NCBI GenBank assembly: GCA_028687375.1
Contig: JAQUAG010000004.1
Coordinates: 1 to 40,885 of the forward strand
Length of the DNA: 40,885 bases
Direction: 5' to 3'
Source of the DNA: Arcobacteraceae bacterium
GTDB taxonomy: Bacteria > Campylobacterota > Campylobacteria > Campylobacterales > Arcobacteraceae
The notes below the pieces were generated by a model that was not told the DNA's origin, ran no database searches, and saw nothing but the letters and a program-made list of their open reading frames with translations. The first letter of the stretch is position 1. The number at the start of each line of letters is the position of its first letter. The position numbers were made by a program, and so were the translations under genes. Below are positions 1 through 9,210 of the stretch, piece after piece.

Positions 1-72
1 TTTCTCATTATTATTTATATCTTCACAGAAAAGTTCTTTTGTTCGACCTATTAAATTTAATATTTTATTCAT
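1..72 (-). CDS. N-terminus of a probable nucleotide-sugar dehydratase/epimerase (partial, runs off left edge)
   Basis: An ATG at position 72 opens 24 codons to the window edge, reading MNKILNLIGRTKELF then CEDINNNEK. An AGGAA ribosome site lies 8 bases upstream. From memory, the I-G-R..LF..DIN pattern resembles the N-terminus of SDR-family polysaccharide biosynthesis proteins (UDP-GlcNAc 4,6-dehydratase-like), in which the Rossmann glycine motif follows shortly after. That motif is outside the window, so the product is a tentative reading. Its position, 172 bases downstream of the Wzi-like gene on the same strand, suggests that a surface-polysaccharide locus continues to the left. Confidence 0.5.
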   Translation of the reverse strand, partial: MNKILNLIGRTKELFCEDINNNEK

Positions 73-244
73 TTATAAATTCCTAATTTTTTTGTAGATT
101 TGTCATTTTAAAGCCTTGATTTTTTATAAGTATCTTTTGACGATACTTTGCATTGATATCATCACTAAAATCAGCATAATAATTTTTTTTCTAACCTTAT
201 TTAAACATTATTTCTATAAAGTTAGCCATTAAAAATGAAACAAA

Positions 245-1669
245 TTAATTAAAAGTAAATTTATAACTTACAAAATTAATTTTTTGTCCATCCACTAATT
301 GTCCAAAACCTAAATTAATTTTATGCATAAATTCCTTACCAAATCCTATACCAAAATCAATATTATAATACTTCTCTTTCGCATCAGTGGTATCGTTAAC
401 AACTGGATCAAAATAGTTAAGTGTTGTATTTAATCTAAATGTGTCATAATTTTTTACTACATTCAAGTATTGAAGTGTCCCCCCTTGTGCATTGTTATTT
501 GAGATATCCCCAGACCAGCTTCCCATTACATTTCCATCATTTGTGTATCCATTTGTGTATATATGATGAACATACCAACCAGTATCAAACTTAACAACTT
601 CATAACGAAGAGATAAAGTTGGGTCTACCATTGGAAGAAAAATACCCAATCCTTTCACAACATTTCCAAATTTATAATTTTTATGTTCTACTGTATCTTC
701 ACCACCATATAAACCATAAAGACTAACATCTTGATTGAAAAATTTTCCATTGTACTTCAAATTAATCGAAGCTTGTTGATTACCAGTTTCACAATCAGTA
801 TCACAAGTAGCAGAGCTATTATCTTTTGTAGCAGGGTCAATAATCGCTTCCCAAATATCTTTTAGACCAGTCGTTCTAGGTCCACCTCCAAATTGAAAAG
901 TTCTATCAAATGAAATTTCTGTACTATCAAAGGGGTGAAAGTCAAGATGCATACCAAGTAAATTTGGTTTTCCAGAATGCTCTGAACTTCCTTCATATGA
1001 GATACCACTAGTTGATTCTAATTGACTCACAAATATCTCATAATTTATATCTGCAAATGAAAATGGAGTGACATTGCTAATTGTTATAGATGGTGAATTT
1101 ACAGCATTATTGGATATTTGAACACCACCATTTCTAAAATGTCCATAGTAATGATCTCTATATCCTGCATCAATTTGAAACTTATCAAATCCCAAAGAAA
1201 GATAACCATTATTTGTTTGTATCTTATTAGTATCATTTTTCTGAAACACAGAAGCTTCGATTGAAGCTTTTATATAAGGATTTTTATTTACGAAAAATGT
1301 TGCCTCACCTAAGTATAAATAATCAGATTCTCTACCATGAGAATTTGCTAAATCAAATTGTTTATTTGAATTGGTTATCCCAAAACTTAAATTTTCTGTC
1401 GTTATAAAATCTTCACTATCTACTTTTTTTAAATAAGTTGCTATTTTACTAAATAAAATTGGATTTGATTGTTCTATTTTCGTATTATATTGTTTAACCA
1501 TAGCAAGTGGATATGGCATTTTTGAAGTTGGCATACTTGTAAGTGTCGCCATTTGCTCTACTTCAAGAGAAATTTTAGAATCTATTGGCAGATATAGTGA
1601 AGCTCCATACAATGGTGCAGAACATATAAATATACAAAAGTATTTATTAATATTAATATTTTTAATCAA
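245..1669 (-). CDS. Wzi-like capsule assembly outer membrane protein
   Basis: The 474-residue product has a short basic N-terminus and a hydrophobic stretch ending near residues 18-23 (CSAPLYGASLYLP), which looks like a signal peptide. The body is rich in alternating beta-strand patterns, and the C-terminus ends in aromatic residues (NFVSYKFTFN), as expected for an outer membrane beta-barrel. The motifs DAGYRDHYYGHFRNGG and FDRTFQFGGGPR resemble the capsule-assembly Wzi family, which anchors or organises surface polysaccharide at the outer membrane. The start is TTG at 1669, with AGGA about 9 bases upstream. The next methionine (residue 40) would delete the signal peptide, so TTG is preferred. 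It lies 33 bases downstream of the GT90 gene and is probably co-transcribed with it. Confidence 0.72.
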   Translation of the reverse strand: MIKNININKYFCIFICSAPLYGASLYLPIDSKISLEVEQMATLTSMPTSKMPYPLAMVKQYNTKIEQSNPILFSKIATYLKKVDSEDFITTENLSFGITNSNKQFDLANSHGRESDYLYLGEATFFVNKNPYIKASIEASVFQKNDTNKIQTNNGYLSLGFDKFQIDAGYRDHYYGHFRNGGVQISNNAVNSPSITISNVTPFSFADINYEIFVSQLESTSGISYEGSSEHSGKPNLLGMHLDFHPFDSTEISFDRTFQFGGGPRTTGLKDIWEAIIDPATKDNSSATCDTDCETGNQQASINLKYNGKFFNQDVSLYGLYGGEDTVEHKNYKFGNVVKGLGIFLPMVDPTLSLRYEVVKFDTGWYVHHIYTNGYTNDGNVMGSWSGDISNNNAQGGTLQYLNVVKNYDTFRLNTTLNYFDPVVNDTTDAKEKYYNIDFGIGFGKEFMHKINLGFGQLVDGQKINFVSYKFTFN

Positions 1670-1702
1670 GAAATTTTTCCTTTTTATTTTTAATTTTTGA
1701 AA

Positions 1703-2683
1703 CTATTCAATAACATTTGTCTGTTTAAAATATTTTTCAAGAACGAAGTATGAAATAATATCTTCATGAGTTTTATTCTTAAATTGTTTTACATAATTAT
1801 TTGCATTTTCGATGATTACTTTAGCTTCTTCAATGTGTGATAAATAATATTTTATCTTTTCTTCTAAATCACTATAATCATCTTTCAAAAGAACATAATG
1901 ATAATTTTCAACTAATGTACCTTCCATAAACCAAGTTTCATACTTTGGTTTAGCCATCATTACCAATGAGTTAGAAGACATAGCCCATTTTAAATTTGAA
2001 GCAACATCATTTCCTTCTATTGCCACTATAAATTTATATTGCATTTGTTTTTTTAATGAAAGTTTTTCTTTTTGCCAAGGAACATTTAAATCACCTTTAT
2101 TATTAACTTGCCCTATATCACAAAACGGACTGTTATAAAAATTTTTTATAAAATCAATTCTATGCTGCTTAAAACTTTTTCCACGCCAAACTGCTTTATC
2201 AATTTTATCTTCAAATTTTATAGAATCATTCACAAAAATAAAATGTCTTACCTTATTTAATTTTAAAATTATCGAATTTTTATTATCCTCAGATATAGGG
2301 CGACTTTTCACAAAAGATGGTATTTCTGGAACTTCTATAACATCTCCAAAAATATAAGTTATTTTATTTTTATAATTAAAATATTTTAAATACTCTAGTA
2401 AATCGAAAAAATATGTTTTCATTTTTTCTTTTTTTATATATTCAAAAATAGTTTTAGCATCCTTTGGTAATTTAAATGAGCTAGAAACTTTATTATAATA
2501 TTCAACTCTTTTTAATATTTCAGTTTTTTCTGTTTCTGACATCAATTGAAATTCTTTATGTAAATCTCGTCCATATAAAAATTTAGGTAAGCCTAATATA
2601 TATAATCCTCTTATATAAAAAAAAAGTTTTGTGTTTTTATTAAAATCAATTCTTATCATATTTTTTAAACTATTGAAACTCAT
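1703..2683 (-). CDS. GT90-like (LpsA/CAP10) glycosyltransferase
   Basis: This 326-residue soluble protein has no signal peptide. The motifs AVWRGKSFKQHR, FCDIGQVN, KFIVAIEGNDVASNLKWAMSSNS and FMEGTLVENYHYVLLKDDYSDLEEKI follow the order seen in the LPS-modifying glycosyltransferase 90 family (LpsA/CAP10 type). The conserved WRG and the EGND..SNLKW sugar-nucleotide region are clear. It probably adds a sugar to lipooligosaccharide or a related surface glycan at the cytoplasmic face. The ATG at 2683 has GGAG 8 bases upstream. It sits between a GT9 gene and a Wzi-like gene on the same strand. Acceptor and donor cannot be read from the sequence. Confidence 0.8.
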   Translation of the reverse strand: MSFNSLKNMIRIDFNKNTKLFFYIRGLYILGLPKFLYGRDLHKEFQLMSETEKTEILKRVEYYNKVSSSFKLPKDAKTIFEYIKKEKMKTYFFDLLEYLKYFNYKNKITYIFGDVIEVPEIPSFVKSRPISEDNKNSIILKLNKVRHFIFVNDSIKFEDKIDKAVWRGKSFKQHRIDFIKNFYNSPFCDIGQVNNKGDLNVPWQKEKLSLKKQMQYKFIVAIEGNDVASNLKWAMSSNSLVMMAKPKYETWFMEGTLVENYHYVLLKDDYSDLEEKIKYYLSHIEEAKVIIENANNYVKQFKNKTHEDIISYFVLEKYFKQTNVIE

Positions 2684-2744
2684 TTGTTATTCTCCATACA
2701 TTTCATACAATATAATCTGTTGTCATTTTATTCATTATTAAACC

Positions 2745-3764
2745 TTAATCCAATAATCCAGATAATTTTATTTTATCATAAACCATATCAACGGTTATCT
2801 CACTCATACAAATATTATCTTTACAATCTTTCATTACAGCCGTTTTATAACATGGGCTACACTCTTTTTTTAAAGAAATCACATTTACATCATTTGTAGG
2901 ACTTTTATAAGGACTATCCACAACAATATCATTTGGTCCCATCAGTACAAATACACTTGTATCTACAGCAGCTGCAATATGTCCAACAGCTGAATCAGTA
3001 CATACTACACATTTAGCATTTTTGATAACTGTACTTAATTCAATTATATTATTTTTTCCAACCAAATTCACTACATTGCTTGGATAAGGTTGTAATTTTT
3101 TAAAAAAATTACTTTCACTTTTATCACCAACTATAACCACTTGAATTTCATTTGATAATCTTTCAATCAATTCAATCCAAGAGTTATTTACCCAAGCTCG
3201 ATGATTTAAACCACTCCTATTAACATGAGAATTACTTGGAGACAATACCAAATATCGATTATTTAAGTTAAATTTACATTGAATATCTTGAAATTCTTTT
3301 ATAGCAATTTTTGGAAAAGCTTTATCAAGATTTACACTAGAAACAATATTAACTAAATATTTTTTTTGCAATTCGCCTCTATTTAAAAATTTTTTATCTA
3401 CGGTAATGTTTTTAAATAAATTTCCAATTTTCTCTACTGCATAAATACTCTCCACTAAACTTTTAAATTGCTTCCCCGTTTCTAAATTTATCAAAATATC
3501 ATAAGAATTTTGTTTTGAAGCACTTACAATCGCTTTCTTTTGAATACTTAAACATAATGGGAGTTTTTTATACCGTAATGGGAAAACTTTATTAATTCTA
3601 GCATCTTCACTAAGTAAATTAATATTAGAAGGTGTACTCACAAAATCTATAATAATATTACTACCAAATTCAAATATGAGTGCATCTACTACACTAAGAG
3701 AATATACCAAATCCCCTAATGCTCCACATTTAATAATTAGTACTCTTTTTATATTATTTGTCAT
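2745..3764 (-). CDS. Glycosyltransferase family 9 (heptosyltransferase-like)
   Basis: Using the ATG at 3764, the product is 339 residues. An upstream TTG (3797) and another ATG (3788) exist, but 3764 is chosen because it begins the canonical N-terminus (RVLIIKCGALGDLVYSLSVV), follows a GAGGAA site, and overlaps the preceding stop by only 11 bases. Rossmann-like GT9 features are visible: KCGALGD near the start and CVVCTDSAVGHIAAAV with VLMGPND in the C-terminal half. The C-terminal cysteine cluster (CSPC, then C...C) is common in this family. The probable role is adding a heptose or related sugar to the lipooligosaccharide core. It is a second GT9 besides WaaC, so it acts on a different acceptor; the exact sugar is unknown. 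Confidence 0.85.
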   Translation of the reverse strand: MTNNIKRVLIIKCGALGDLVYSLSVVDALIFEFGSNIIIDFVSTPSNINLLSEDARINKVFPLRYKKLPLCLSIQKKAIVSASKQNSYDILINLETGKQFKSLVESIYAVEKIGNLFKNITVDKKFLNRGELQKKYLVNIVSSVNLDKAFPKIAIKEFQDIQCKFNLNNRYLVLSPSNSHVNRSGLNHRAWVNNSWIELIERLSNEIQVVIVGDKSESNFFKKLQPYPSNVVNLVGKNNIIELSTVIKNAKCVVCTDSAVGHIAAAVDTSVFVLMGPNDIVVDSPYKSPTNDVNVISLKKECSPCYKTAVMKDCKDNICMSEITVDMVYDKIKLSGLLD

Positions 3765-5670
3765 AAACTTTATACGTTCCTCGTTCATACATATCAATTA
3801 AGACAGTTATAATAGCTAATGCTTGCTTTTGTAATAATTTATCTTCTCCTATTAAAATAAGTTTTTGATTAATATATTTATAAGTTTGTGGCTTCATATT
3901 AGGTCCTATTACAGCTACGACATCTCCTTTTCTAAGCCCATAAACATCATTAAACTGCATTAAAGAAACATCTGTTTTTGTATCACTATAAATGCTATGT
4001 CCCAAAATTGGATATTTTAAATCAACTCCAATTAAATCTAATGCTGTTGCCAAAACATCTGGTTGAGTTGAAAGTCTATTGTATTGTTCTGCTTTTACAC
4101 CATCACTTACAATCACAGCTGGAATATGAAACATATTAACTGGTACCACATCATCTCCATATACTCTCACATTATGATCAGCTACGACAACAAAGACAGT
4201 ATTTTTATAATATTCCTCTTTTTTTGCTAATTCAAAAAACTTTCCTATTGCAAAATCAGCATATCTTATAGCATTTCGTACACTTTGCTTTGGCTCATTT
4301 TTCAAAAACTCTATTTTACCCTCAGGTAATTCAAATGGGGCATGATTAGACTGACTAAACATTACAGTTACAAATTTTTCACCATTTTTTGAATATTCTT
4401 TAAATTTTTCATTTGCTTTAATTACCAAATCTTCATCACTTACGCCCCAAGTACTTACAAATATTGGATCTTTAAAATCTTTTTGTTCAACCACTTCATC
4501 AAATCCATTTCCTAGGTACCAACTCTTCATATTATCAAATCTAGCTTCTCCACCATACACAAAGCTTGATTTATATCCATAAGGCTTGAGTAAATTAGCT
4601 ACGCTAAAAAAACCACTCTGTGATTTTTGTCTTTTCACTACCCCCTCACCTGGTATTGCTAAAATTCCAGATGACATTCCAGCCAATCCTCTAATACTTC
4701 TTGTCCCATTTGAAAAAAGATTTGTAAAAGCAATATTTTCTGTTCCAAGTCTATTCATATTTGGTGTTAAATCTTTCTCTCCACCACTAAATTCGACAAA
4801 TTGACTTCCCATACTTTCTTGTAAAAAGATTACTAAATTTTTTGGTTTTTCAGTTTTAAAATGTGACTTTACTTCTCGATAAAAGATTTTTTTATCATCA
4901 AATGGAATATTTAAAACCTCACTTGTAAGTTTATAAGCTTCTTCTAAATTCATTTTTCCATATTTTTCTATTTGTTTTTTAGGACTATTTTTTTTATTAC
5001 TATACCAAGCATCTCCAACTGAAAAAAATGAATTTTTTGTAATTTCATTAATAATTCGATTTTTACTATAAAGTGCATCTGAAATATTTGCAGGACGATG
5101 CCCAAAAGAGGAACGAATTCCTATAAATAATAAAATTAAAAGTGGTAAAAGCATCATAAATCTATAAATATATTTAACTTCAAAAGCATTTGAAAAATTT
5201 ATAAAATCTGACCGTAAAAATTTTCTACCTACTAGAAACATCATAGTAAATGCTATTAAAAGTGCTATTTTATAGTCTTTAAGCATAAGAGAGAGAACTT
5301 CTTTTGGGTATTCAAGATACTCTACAAAAAGATAGTTTGGTCGTACATCATATTGAACAAAAAAGGGAATTGTTGCATTTTCGATATACACTAAAAATAT
5401 CAACCAAATAAAAAGATAATATTTTAAAAATTTAGCAACAAAGTTAGAAATTATTTTAGGAGAGATTGTAATTAAAATAGTTGGTATGATAAGTATAACA
5501 GCTATCACTATAGTATCGAGTCTAGCTCCATAAATAAAAGTCAACAAACTTTCACTAAAACTAATGTCTGAAAGTCTATCAAAATAAATACTATAAAGAA
5601 CAACCCGTCCTATAAAAAATAAACCTAAAAATATAATGTAGGTTTTAAACAGTTCTTTTAATAATTTCAA
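3754..5670 (-). CDS. LTA synthase-like membrane phosphoglycerol/phosphoethanolamine transferase (AlkP superfamily)
   Basis: The 638-residue product has about five N-terminal membrane segments (residues 10-30, 50-70, 82-98, 134-150 and 170-186) followed by a periplasmic sulfatase-fold domain from about residue 275. Metal-site motifs are visible: E285 in IFLQESMG, the expected nucleophile T323 in NGTRSIRG, and D508-H509 in VVADHN. Families with this layout transfer phosphoglycerol or phosphoethanolamine head groups from phospholipids to surface glycans, releasing diacylglycerol. Hence the dgkA gene four genes upstream makes sense. The start is TTG at 5670 with AGGA 6 bases upstream, 3 bases after the htrB stop. 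The donor head group is not decidable from sequence alone. Confidence 0.82.
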   Translation of the reverse strand: MKLLKELFKTYIIFLGLFFIGRVVLYSIYFDRLSDISFSESLLTFIYGARLDTIVIAVILIIPTILITISPKIISNFVAKFLKYYLFIWLIFLVYIENATIPFFVQYDVRPNYLFVEYLEYPKEVLSLMLKDYKIALLIAFTMMFLVGRKFLRSDFINFSNAFEVKYIYRFMMLLPLLILLFIGIRSSFGHRPANISDALYSKNRIINEITKNSFFSVGDAWYSNKKNSPKKQIEKYGKMNLEEAYKLTSEVLNIPFDDKKIFYREVKSHFKTEKPKNLVIFLQESMGSQFVEFSGGEKDLTPNMNRLGTENIAFTNLFSNGTRSIRGLAGMSSGILAIPGEGVVKRQKSQSGFFSVANLLKPYGYKSSFVYGGEARFDNMKSWYLGNGFDEVVEQKDFKDPIFVSTWGVSDEDLVIKANEKFKEYSKNGEKFVTVMFSQSNHAPFELPEGKIEFLKNEPKQSVRNAIRYADFAIGKFFELAKKEEYYKNTVFVVVADHNVRVYGDDVVPVNMFHIPAVIVSDGVKAEQYNRLSTQPDVLATALDLIGVDLKYPILGHSIYSDTKTDVSLMQFNDVYGLRKGDVVAVIGPNMKPQTYKYINQKLILIGEDKLLQKQALAIITVLIDMYERGTYKVYDK

Positions 5671-5673
5671 ATA

Positions 5674-6561
5674 TTATCCTTTATATATATCTTTGTGATA
5701 TTTTTTAAATCTTTTATGTTGCCAAAACCATTGTTCTGGTTTACTTAAAATATGCTCACTCATCACATTAGCTTCAGCTTGCGTGAGATTTAAAACTTGA
5801 TTTTCCCCTTCATATTCTTTTGGCTCAATTGGAGGATAAAACTTTGCTGTATATTTACCAAAACTATCCATTGTAAAAAATAATGGTAAAATAATCGCGT
5901 CAAATTTAATAGCTAATCTAGAAGCAGAATCAGCTTGTTTTACACGATATCCCAAAAACTCTACATCAATGCCAGTTCCATTGTGTTGGTCTATCACCAT
6001 CCCTATAATTCTATCCTCTTTTAAAGCTTTGACAAGTCCACGACTCGCATCTTTTTTTGTAAGCATCTGAGTATTGTTTTTTGTTCTTGTGGCATCCAAT
6101 TCCTCATTGAGGTATTTATTATTCATAGGACGTCCTACCATTGTTGTTGGTCTATATTTGAGTGGAATAAAAGTATTTCCATATTCCCAATTTCCGTAAT
6201 GAGCTGTAATTAAAATGATTTTTCGATTATTTTTGATGGCATCTGTTATAAAATGTTCATTAACTACTGTTATCTTTTTTTCAAATCCCTCTAAATCCAA
6301 TGTTTGATTTTCTATAAATTCATACAAATTATAAACTAAATTTCGATAACTCCCTTTTACAATTTTCCATTTTTGTTCTTCATTTATCGTATCACCATAA
6401 ACAAAATCCAAATTTGCTTTTGCATATTTTTTATGTTCATTATTCACTAGATAAATAAGATTTGAGAGCCCATCTAAAAAGATTTTAATAATACTTTTTG
6501 GAAATAGAAGAACAATAAATTTAAAAGATTTATAGAGTACAAATAATAAATAATCTATCAT
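5674..6561 (-). CDS. htrB: Lipid A acyltransferase (HtrB/LpxL family)
   Basis: The 295-residue product has one N-terminal membrane anchor (about residues 5-25) and the acyltransferase signature H121-Y-G-N-W-E126, which is the H(X4)D/E catalytic motif of LpxL/LpxM enzymes. The later block GMVIDQHNGTG also fits the family. It attaches a secondary acyl chain to Kdo2-lipid A at the inner membrane. The start ATG overlaps the waaC stop (ATGA), so translation is coupled. In Campylobacter, waaC and htrB are likewise adjacent at the start of the lipooligosaccharide locus, which supports the assignment. Confidence 0.9.
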   Translation of the reverse strand: MIDYLLFVLYKSFKFIVLLFPKSIIKIFLDGLSNLIYLVNNEHKKYAKANLDFVYGDTINEEQKWKIVKGSYRNLVYNLYEFIENQTLDLEGFEKKITVVNEHFITDAIKNNRKIILITAHYGNWEYGNTFIPLKYRPTTMVGRPMNNKYLNEELDATRTKNNTQMLTKKDASRGLVKALKEDRIIGMVIDQHNGTGIDVEFLGYRVKQADSASRLAIKFDAIILPLFFTMDSFGKYTAKFYPPIEPKEYEGENQVLNLTQAEANVMSEHILSKPEQWFWQHKRFKKYHKDIYKG

Positions 6562-7550
6562 TTTAAAAGCTTTCTAGCAATTGCCACTATCTCATTTGAA
6601 TCAATCTCATTAATAGAAAAATCATTTTTATTAAGTTTCAGTGGGTTAACAGTACTACTTGATTTCACTATTTTATTGATATCTGTTTCATAGGTATTTC
6701 TATAAGCAGGAGTATTTCCAAAAATAGTAATTGATGGAATATTCATCCCCCAAGCAATATGAGAAGGACCTGTATCTCCACCAATCACTAATGAAGCATT
6801 TTGAATTTTAGATTTTAAATCATCTAAAGTTCCCTTACTATCAAGGGTAATAAAGTTAGAATTTTCACTAAGCCAAAGAGCAGTTTCATATTCTTCTTCA
6901 TTTCCCCAAACGACTAAAATTTCCTCTTTTAGTCGCTCTGCAACCTCTAAAAACTTCTCTTTTGGATAGATTTTATTTGGTTTTGATGCACCCACTACAA
7001 AAATGATTTTATAGTTTAGATTTTCTAAATTTGATTTTGAAAATAAAAATGGCTCTTTAGCCAAAATATCCTCTTTTGTCACTTTTAGTCCAAGTGGTTC
7101 ACATATAACTTTCAAACTTCTTTCAATAACATTTTGACTATATGAAATATAAACTTTTTTGTCATAAAAAATTGAAGCAATTTTCTCTCTAATACTATCA
7201 ATATCAAACCCTGCTACAAAACTTCCAACAACTCTACCACCAATTATCCTTGAAACAATAGCTGATTTTAAAAGTCCTTGTGCATCAATAACTACATCAT
7301 AATTATTTTTTGCATACTCTTTTAATAGTTTGTATTGGATAACTATTTCACTTTTATTCTTTTTAATTGATTTTAGATTTACTGGTAGAATAGTATCAAT
7401 ATGGGGATTGTTTTCTAAAATTCCCTTAAATCCATCTTCTACTATCCAGTCAATTTTAGCATCTGGTAATGCTTTTTTAATAAACTGTAAAGCTACCATC
7501 GCATGGATGATATCACCCATCGCTGAGAGTTTAACGATTGCTATTTTCAT
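6558..7550 (-). CDS. waaC: Lipopolysaccharide heptosyltransferase I
   Basis: The chosen ATG at 7550 gives 330 residues, beginning MKIAIVKLSAMGDIIHAMVA. It overlaps the dgkA stop in an ATGA junction, whereas the longer frame from 7568 adds only six unsupported residues. GT9 hallmarks are the N-terminal KLSAMGDIIH and the C-terminal VIGGDTGPSHIAWGMNIPSITIFGNTPAYRN, which binds the ADP-heptose donor. The enzyme adds the first heptose to Kdo of the inner core. Its neighbours htrB (coupled downstream) and dgkA (coupled upstream) form a tight envelope-lipid operon. Confidence 0.92.
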   Translation of the reverse strand: MKIAIVKLSAMGDIIHAMVALQFIKKALPDAKIDWIVEDGFKGILENNPHIDTILPVNLKSIKKNKSEIVIQYKLLKEYAKNNYDVVIDAQGLLKSAIVSRIIGGRVVGSFVAGFDIDSIREKIASIFYDKKVYISYSQNVIERSLKVICEPLGLKVTKEDILAKEPFLFSKSNLENLNYKIIFVVGASKPNKIYPKEKFLEVAERLKEEILVVWGNEEEYETALWLSENSNFITLDSKGTLDDLKSKIQNASLVIGGDTGPSHIAWGMNIPSITIFGNTPAYRNTYETDINKIVKSSSTVNPLKLNKNDFSINEIDSNEIVAIARKLLK

Positions 7551-7897
7551 ATAAGAAATATCACCCATAAAACAAGATGAAGCCCAATAGAAAACATAAC
7601 AGCAGTTGAGCCAATATCTTTTGCACTTTTAGCTAATGGATGGATCTCTTTAGTAACTAAATCAACAACATTTTCAATCGCACTATTAATAAGTTCTACA
7701 ATTAAAACTAATATAGCTGTCATAAGTAAAGCTGCTTTTTCAATAAGTGCAAAATCTAAAATAAAAATGAGTGGAATTATAATCACTCCAGCAAGAAGCT
7801 CCAACTTAAAAGAACTCTCTGTTTTTAAAGCATGAATAAGCCCTTCAACGGCATACTGCGTATTTTTAAAAAGATGATATTTTGGTTTGTTATTCAT
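7547..7897 (-). CDS. dgkA: Diacylglycerol kinase (prokaryotic type)
   Basis: The 116-residue product has three predicted membrane helices (about residues 34-50, 55-74 and 97-115). It carries the family signature ELINSAIENVVD and the following AKDIGSTAVMF, which form the active site. It phosphorylates diacylglycerol to phosphatidic acid in the inner membrane. The ATG at 7897 has an AGGAA site upstream. Its place in an operon with an LTA-synthase-like transferase suggests that it recycles the diacylglycerol left after head-group transfer. Campylobacter jejuni has an analogous pairing of a phosphoethanolamine transferase with dgkA (recalled, not checked). Confidence 0.93.
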   Translation of the reverse strand: MNNKPKYHLFKNTQYAVEGLIHALKTESSFKLELLAGVIIIPLIFILDFALIEKAALLMTAILVLIVELINSAIENVVDLVTKEIHPLAKSAKDIGSTAVMFSIGLHLVLWVIFLI

Positions 7898-7909
7898 ATA
7901 CTTTTATTC

Positions 7910-9175
7910 CTATTTCGTAAAATCTACACCACAATCACTTTGAAGTGCTACATCATCTTTTATCTGTCCAATCCCCGCTCCATAAAATCCTAAAGCTTTA
8001 AATCTCTCCACAAGTGGTGGATGAGAATAGTGAAAAAAGATATATAAAGGGTGTGAAAGTGGAAATGATTTATTTTCATTTGCCAATTTTAGTAAAGCAC
8101 TCACTAAATCATCTTTTGTTTGTAAATCACTTCCAAATCTATCCGCAGCATATTCATTGTGTCGGCTCATTGCTGAAATAAGTGGCATCAAGAAAAATGA
8201 AAGAATCGGTGAAAACATCATAAATACAACGATAATTGCATAAGGTTCATTTGATAGATGAAGTTCTAAGAAAAGCTCCTCTGGAAGATTTCCAAATATC
8301 CCAAAAAATGCAAACATCACAACACCCATAATAGCTATATTTTTTAGAATGTCCCCATTTTTAAAGTGCCCAAGTTCATGACCCAAAACTGCAAGAAGTT
8401 CATTATGAGTTAGTTTTTCAACTAAAGTATCAAATAAAACTACCCTTTTTGTACTCCCAAGCCCACCAAAATACGCGTTCAAACGATTATCTCTTTTACT
8501 TGCATCTACACTAAAAACTCCACTACTTTTAAATCCAACTTGCTCTAAAAGATGATTGATTTTGGTTTCAAGTTCTTTATCACTTAGTGGACTAAATTTA
8601 TCAAACATTTTATCTCGTATCACTGGATAAAGCATATTGATAAGGATAATAATTGCAAAAATAAAAGCAAATCCTACAATCCACCACGATGGAAAACTCT
8701 CAATAATATATGAAAGTCCCGCTATAACAGCACTTCCAAATACCAAAAATAACACTCCACTTTTAAGAGTATCTTTGATATAAAGTCCTTTTGTCATATT
8801 TGAAAAACCATATTTTTTATCTATAACAAAAGTGCTATAAAGCTCAAAAGGTAATCCTAAAAGCCAATTGATTATGATAAAACTGTCGATAAAAATAACA
8901 GCTTTCATCCATCCAATATACTCATTTGTAAGATTATTTAAAATCTCCAATCCAAATCCAATCCAAAGAAAAAATAGGACAAAATCATACAAAATTGTTA
9001 ATAATCCTAATTTATTTGACTCAATACTATAATTTCCAGCAACTTTGAAACCACCTTGGTTTAGTATCACTGGATTTCCATCTTTTGCTTTTTGCACATA
9101 GTCTATTTGCATAAATGTTGTATAAAAATTTATTAAAAAATAAATACAATATCCTATAATCGCTACTTCTAACAT
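7910..9175 (-). CDS. M48 family CAAX-prenyl-protease-like metalloprotease (Ste24 type)
   Basis: The 421-residue integral membrane protein has several hydrophobic helices across residues 1-180 and 285-330. The zinc motif H266-E-L-G-H270 lies in VLGHELGHFKNGD, and a third ligand glutamate is expected in SRHNEYAADRFG. The length and layout match bacterial Ste24 homologues, which cleave membrane or misfolded proteins. Prenylated substrates are not expected in bacteria, so the physiological substrate is unknown. The ATG at 9175 is preceded by AAGGAA. It lies 12 bases upstream of dgkA on the same strand, but its link to lipid metabolism may be only transcriptional. Confidence 0.9.
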   Translation of the reverse strand: MLEVAIIGYCIYFLINFYTTFMQIDYVQKAKDGNPVILNQGGFKVAGNYSIESNKLGLLTILYDFVLFFLWIGFGLEILNNLTNEYIGWMKAVIFIDSFIIINWLLGLPFELYSTFVIDKKYGFSNMTKGLYIKDTLKSGVLFLVFGSAVIAGLSYIIESFPSWWIVGFAFIFAIIILINMLYPVIRDKMFDKFSPLSDKELETKINHLLEQVGFKSSGVFSVDASKRDNRLNAYFGGLGSTKRVVLFDTLVEKLTHNELLAVLGHELGHFKNGDILKNIAIMGVVMFAFFGIFGNLPEELFLELHLSNEPYAIIVVFMMFSPILSFFLMPLISAMSRHNEYAADRFGSDLQTKDDLVSALLKLANENKSFPLSHPLYIFFHYSHPPLVERFKALGFYGAGIGQIKDDVALQSDCGVDFTK

Positions 9176-9210
9176 CTTATTCCTTACTTTTTAAATCGTT
9201 TTTTAAGATT

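Noticed and set aside
2684-2899. Plus-strand open frame of 71 codons beginning in the gap after the GT90 gene
   Set aside because: Most of it is antisense to the GT9 gene. The protein is low-complexity Leu/Tyr/His with no ribosome site.
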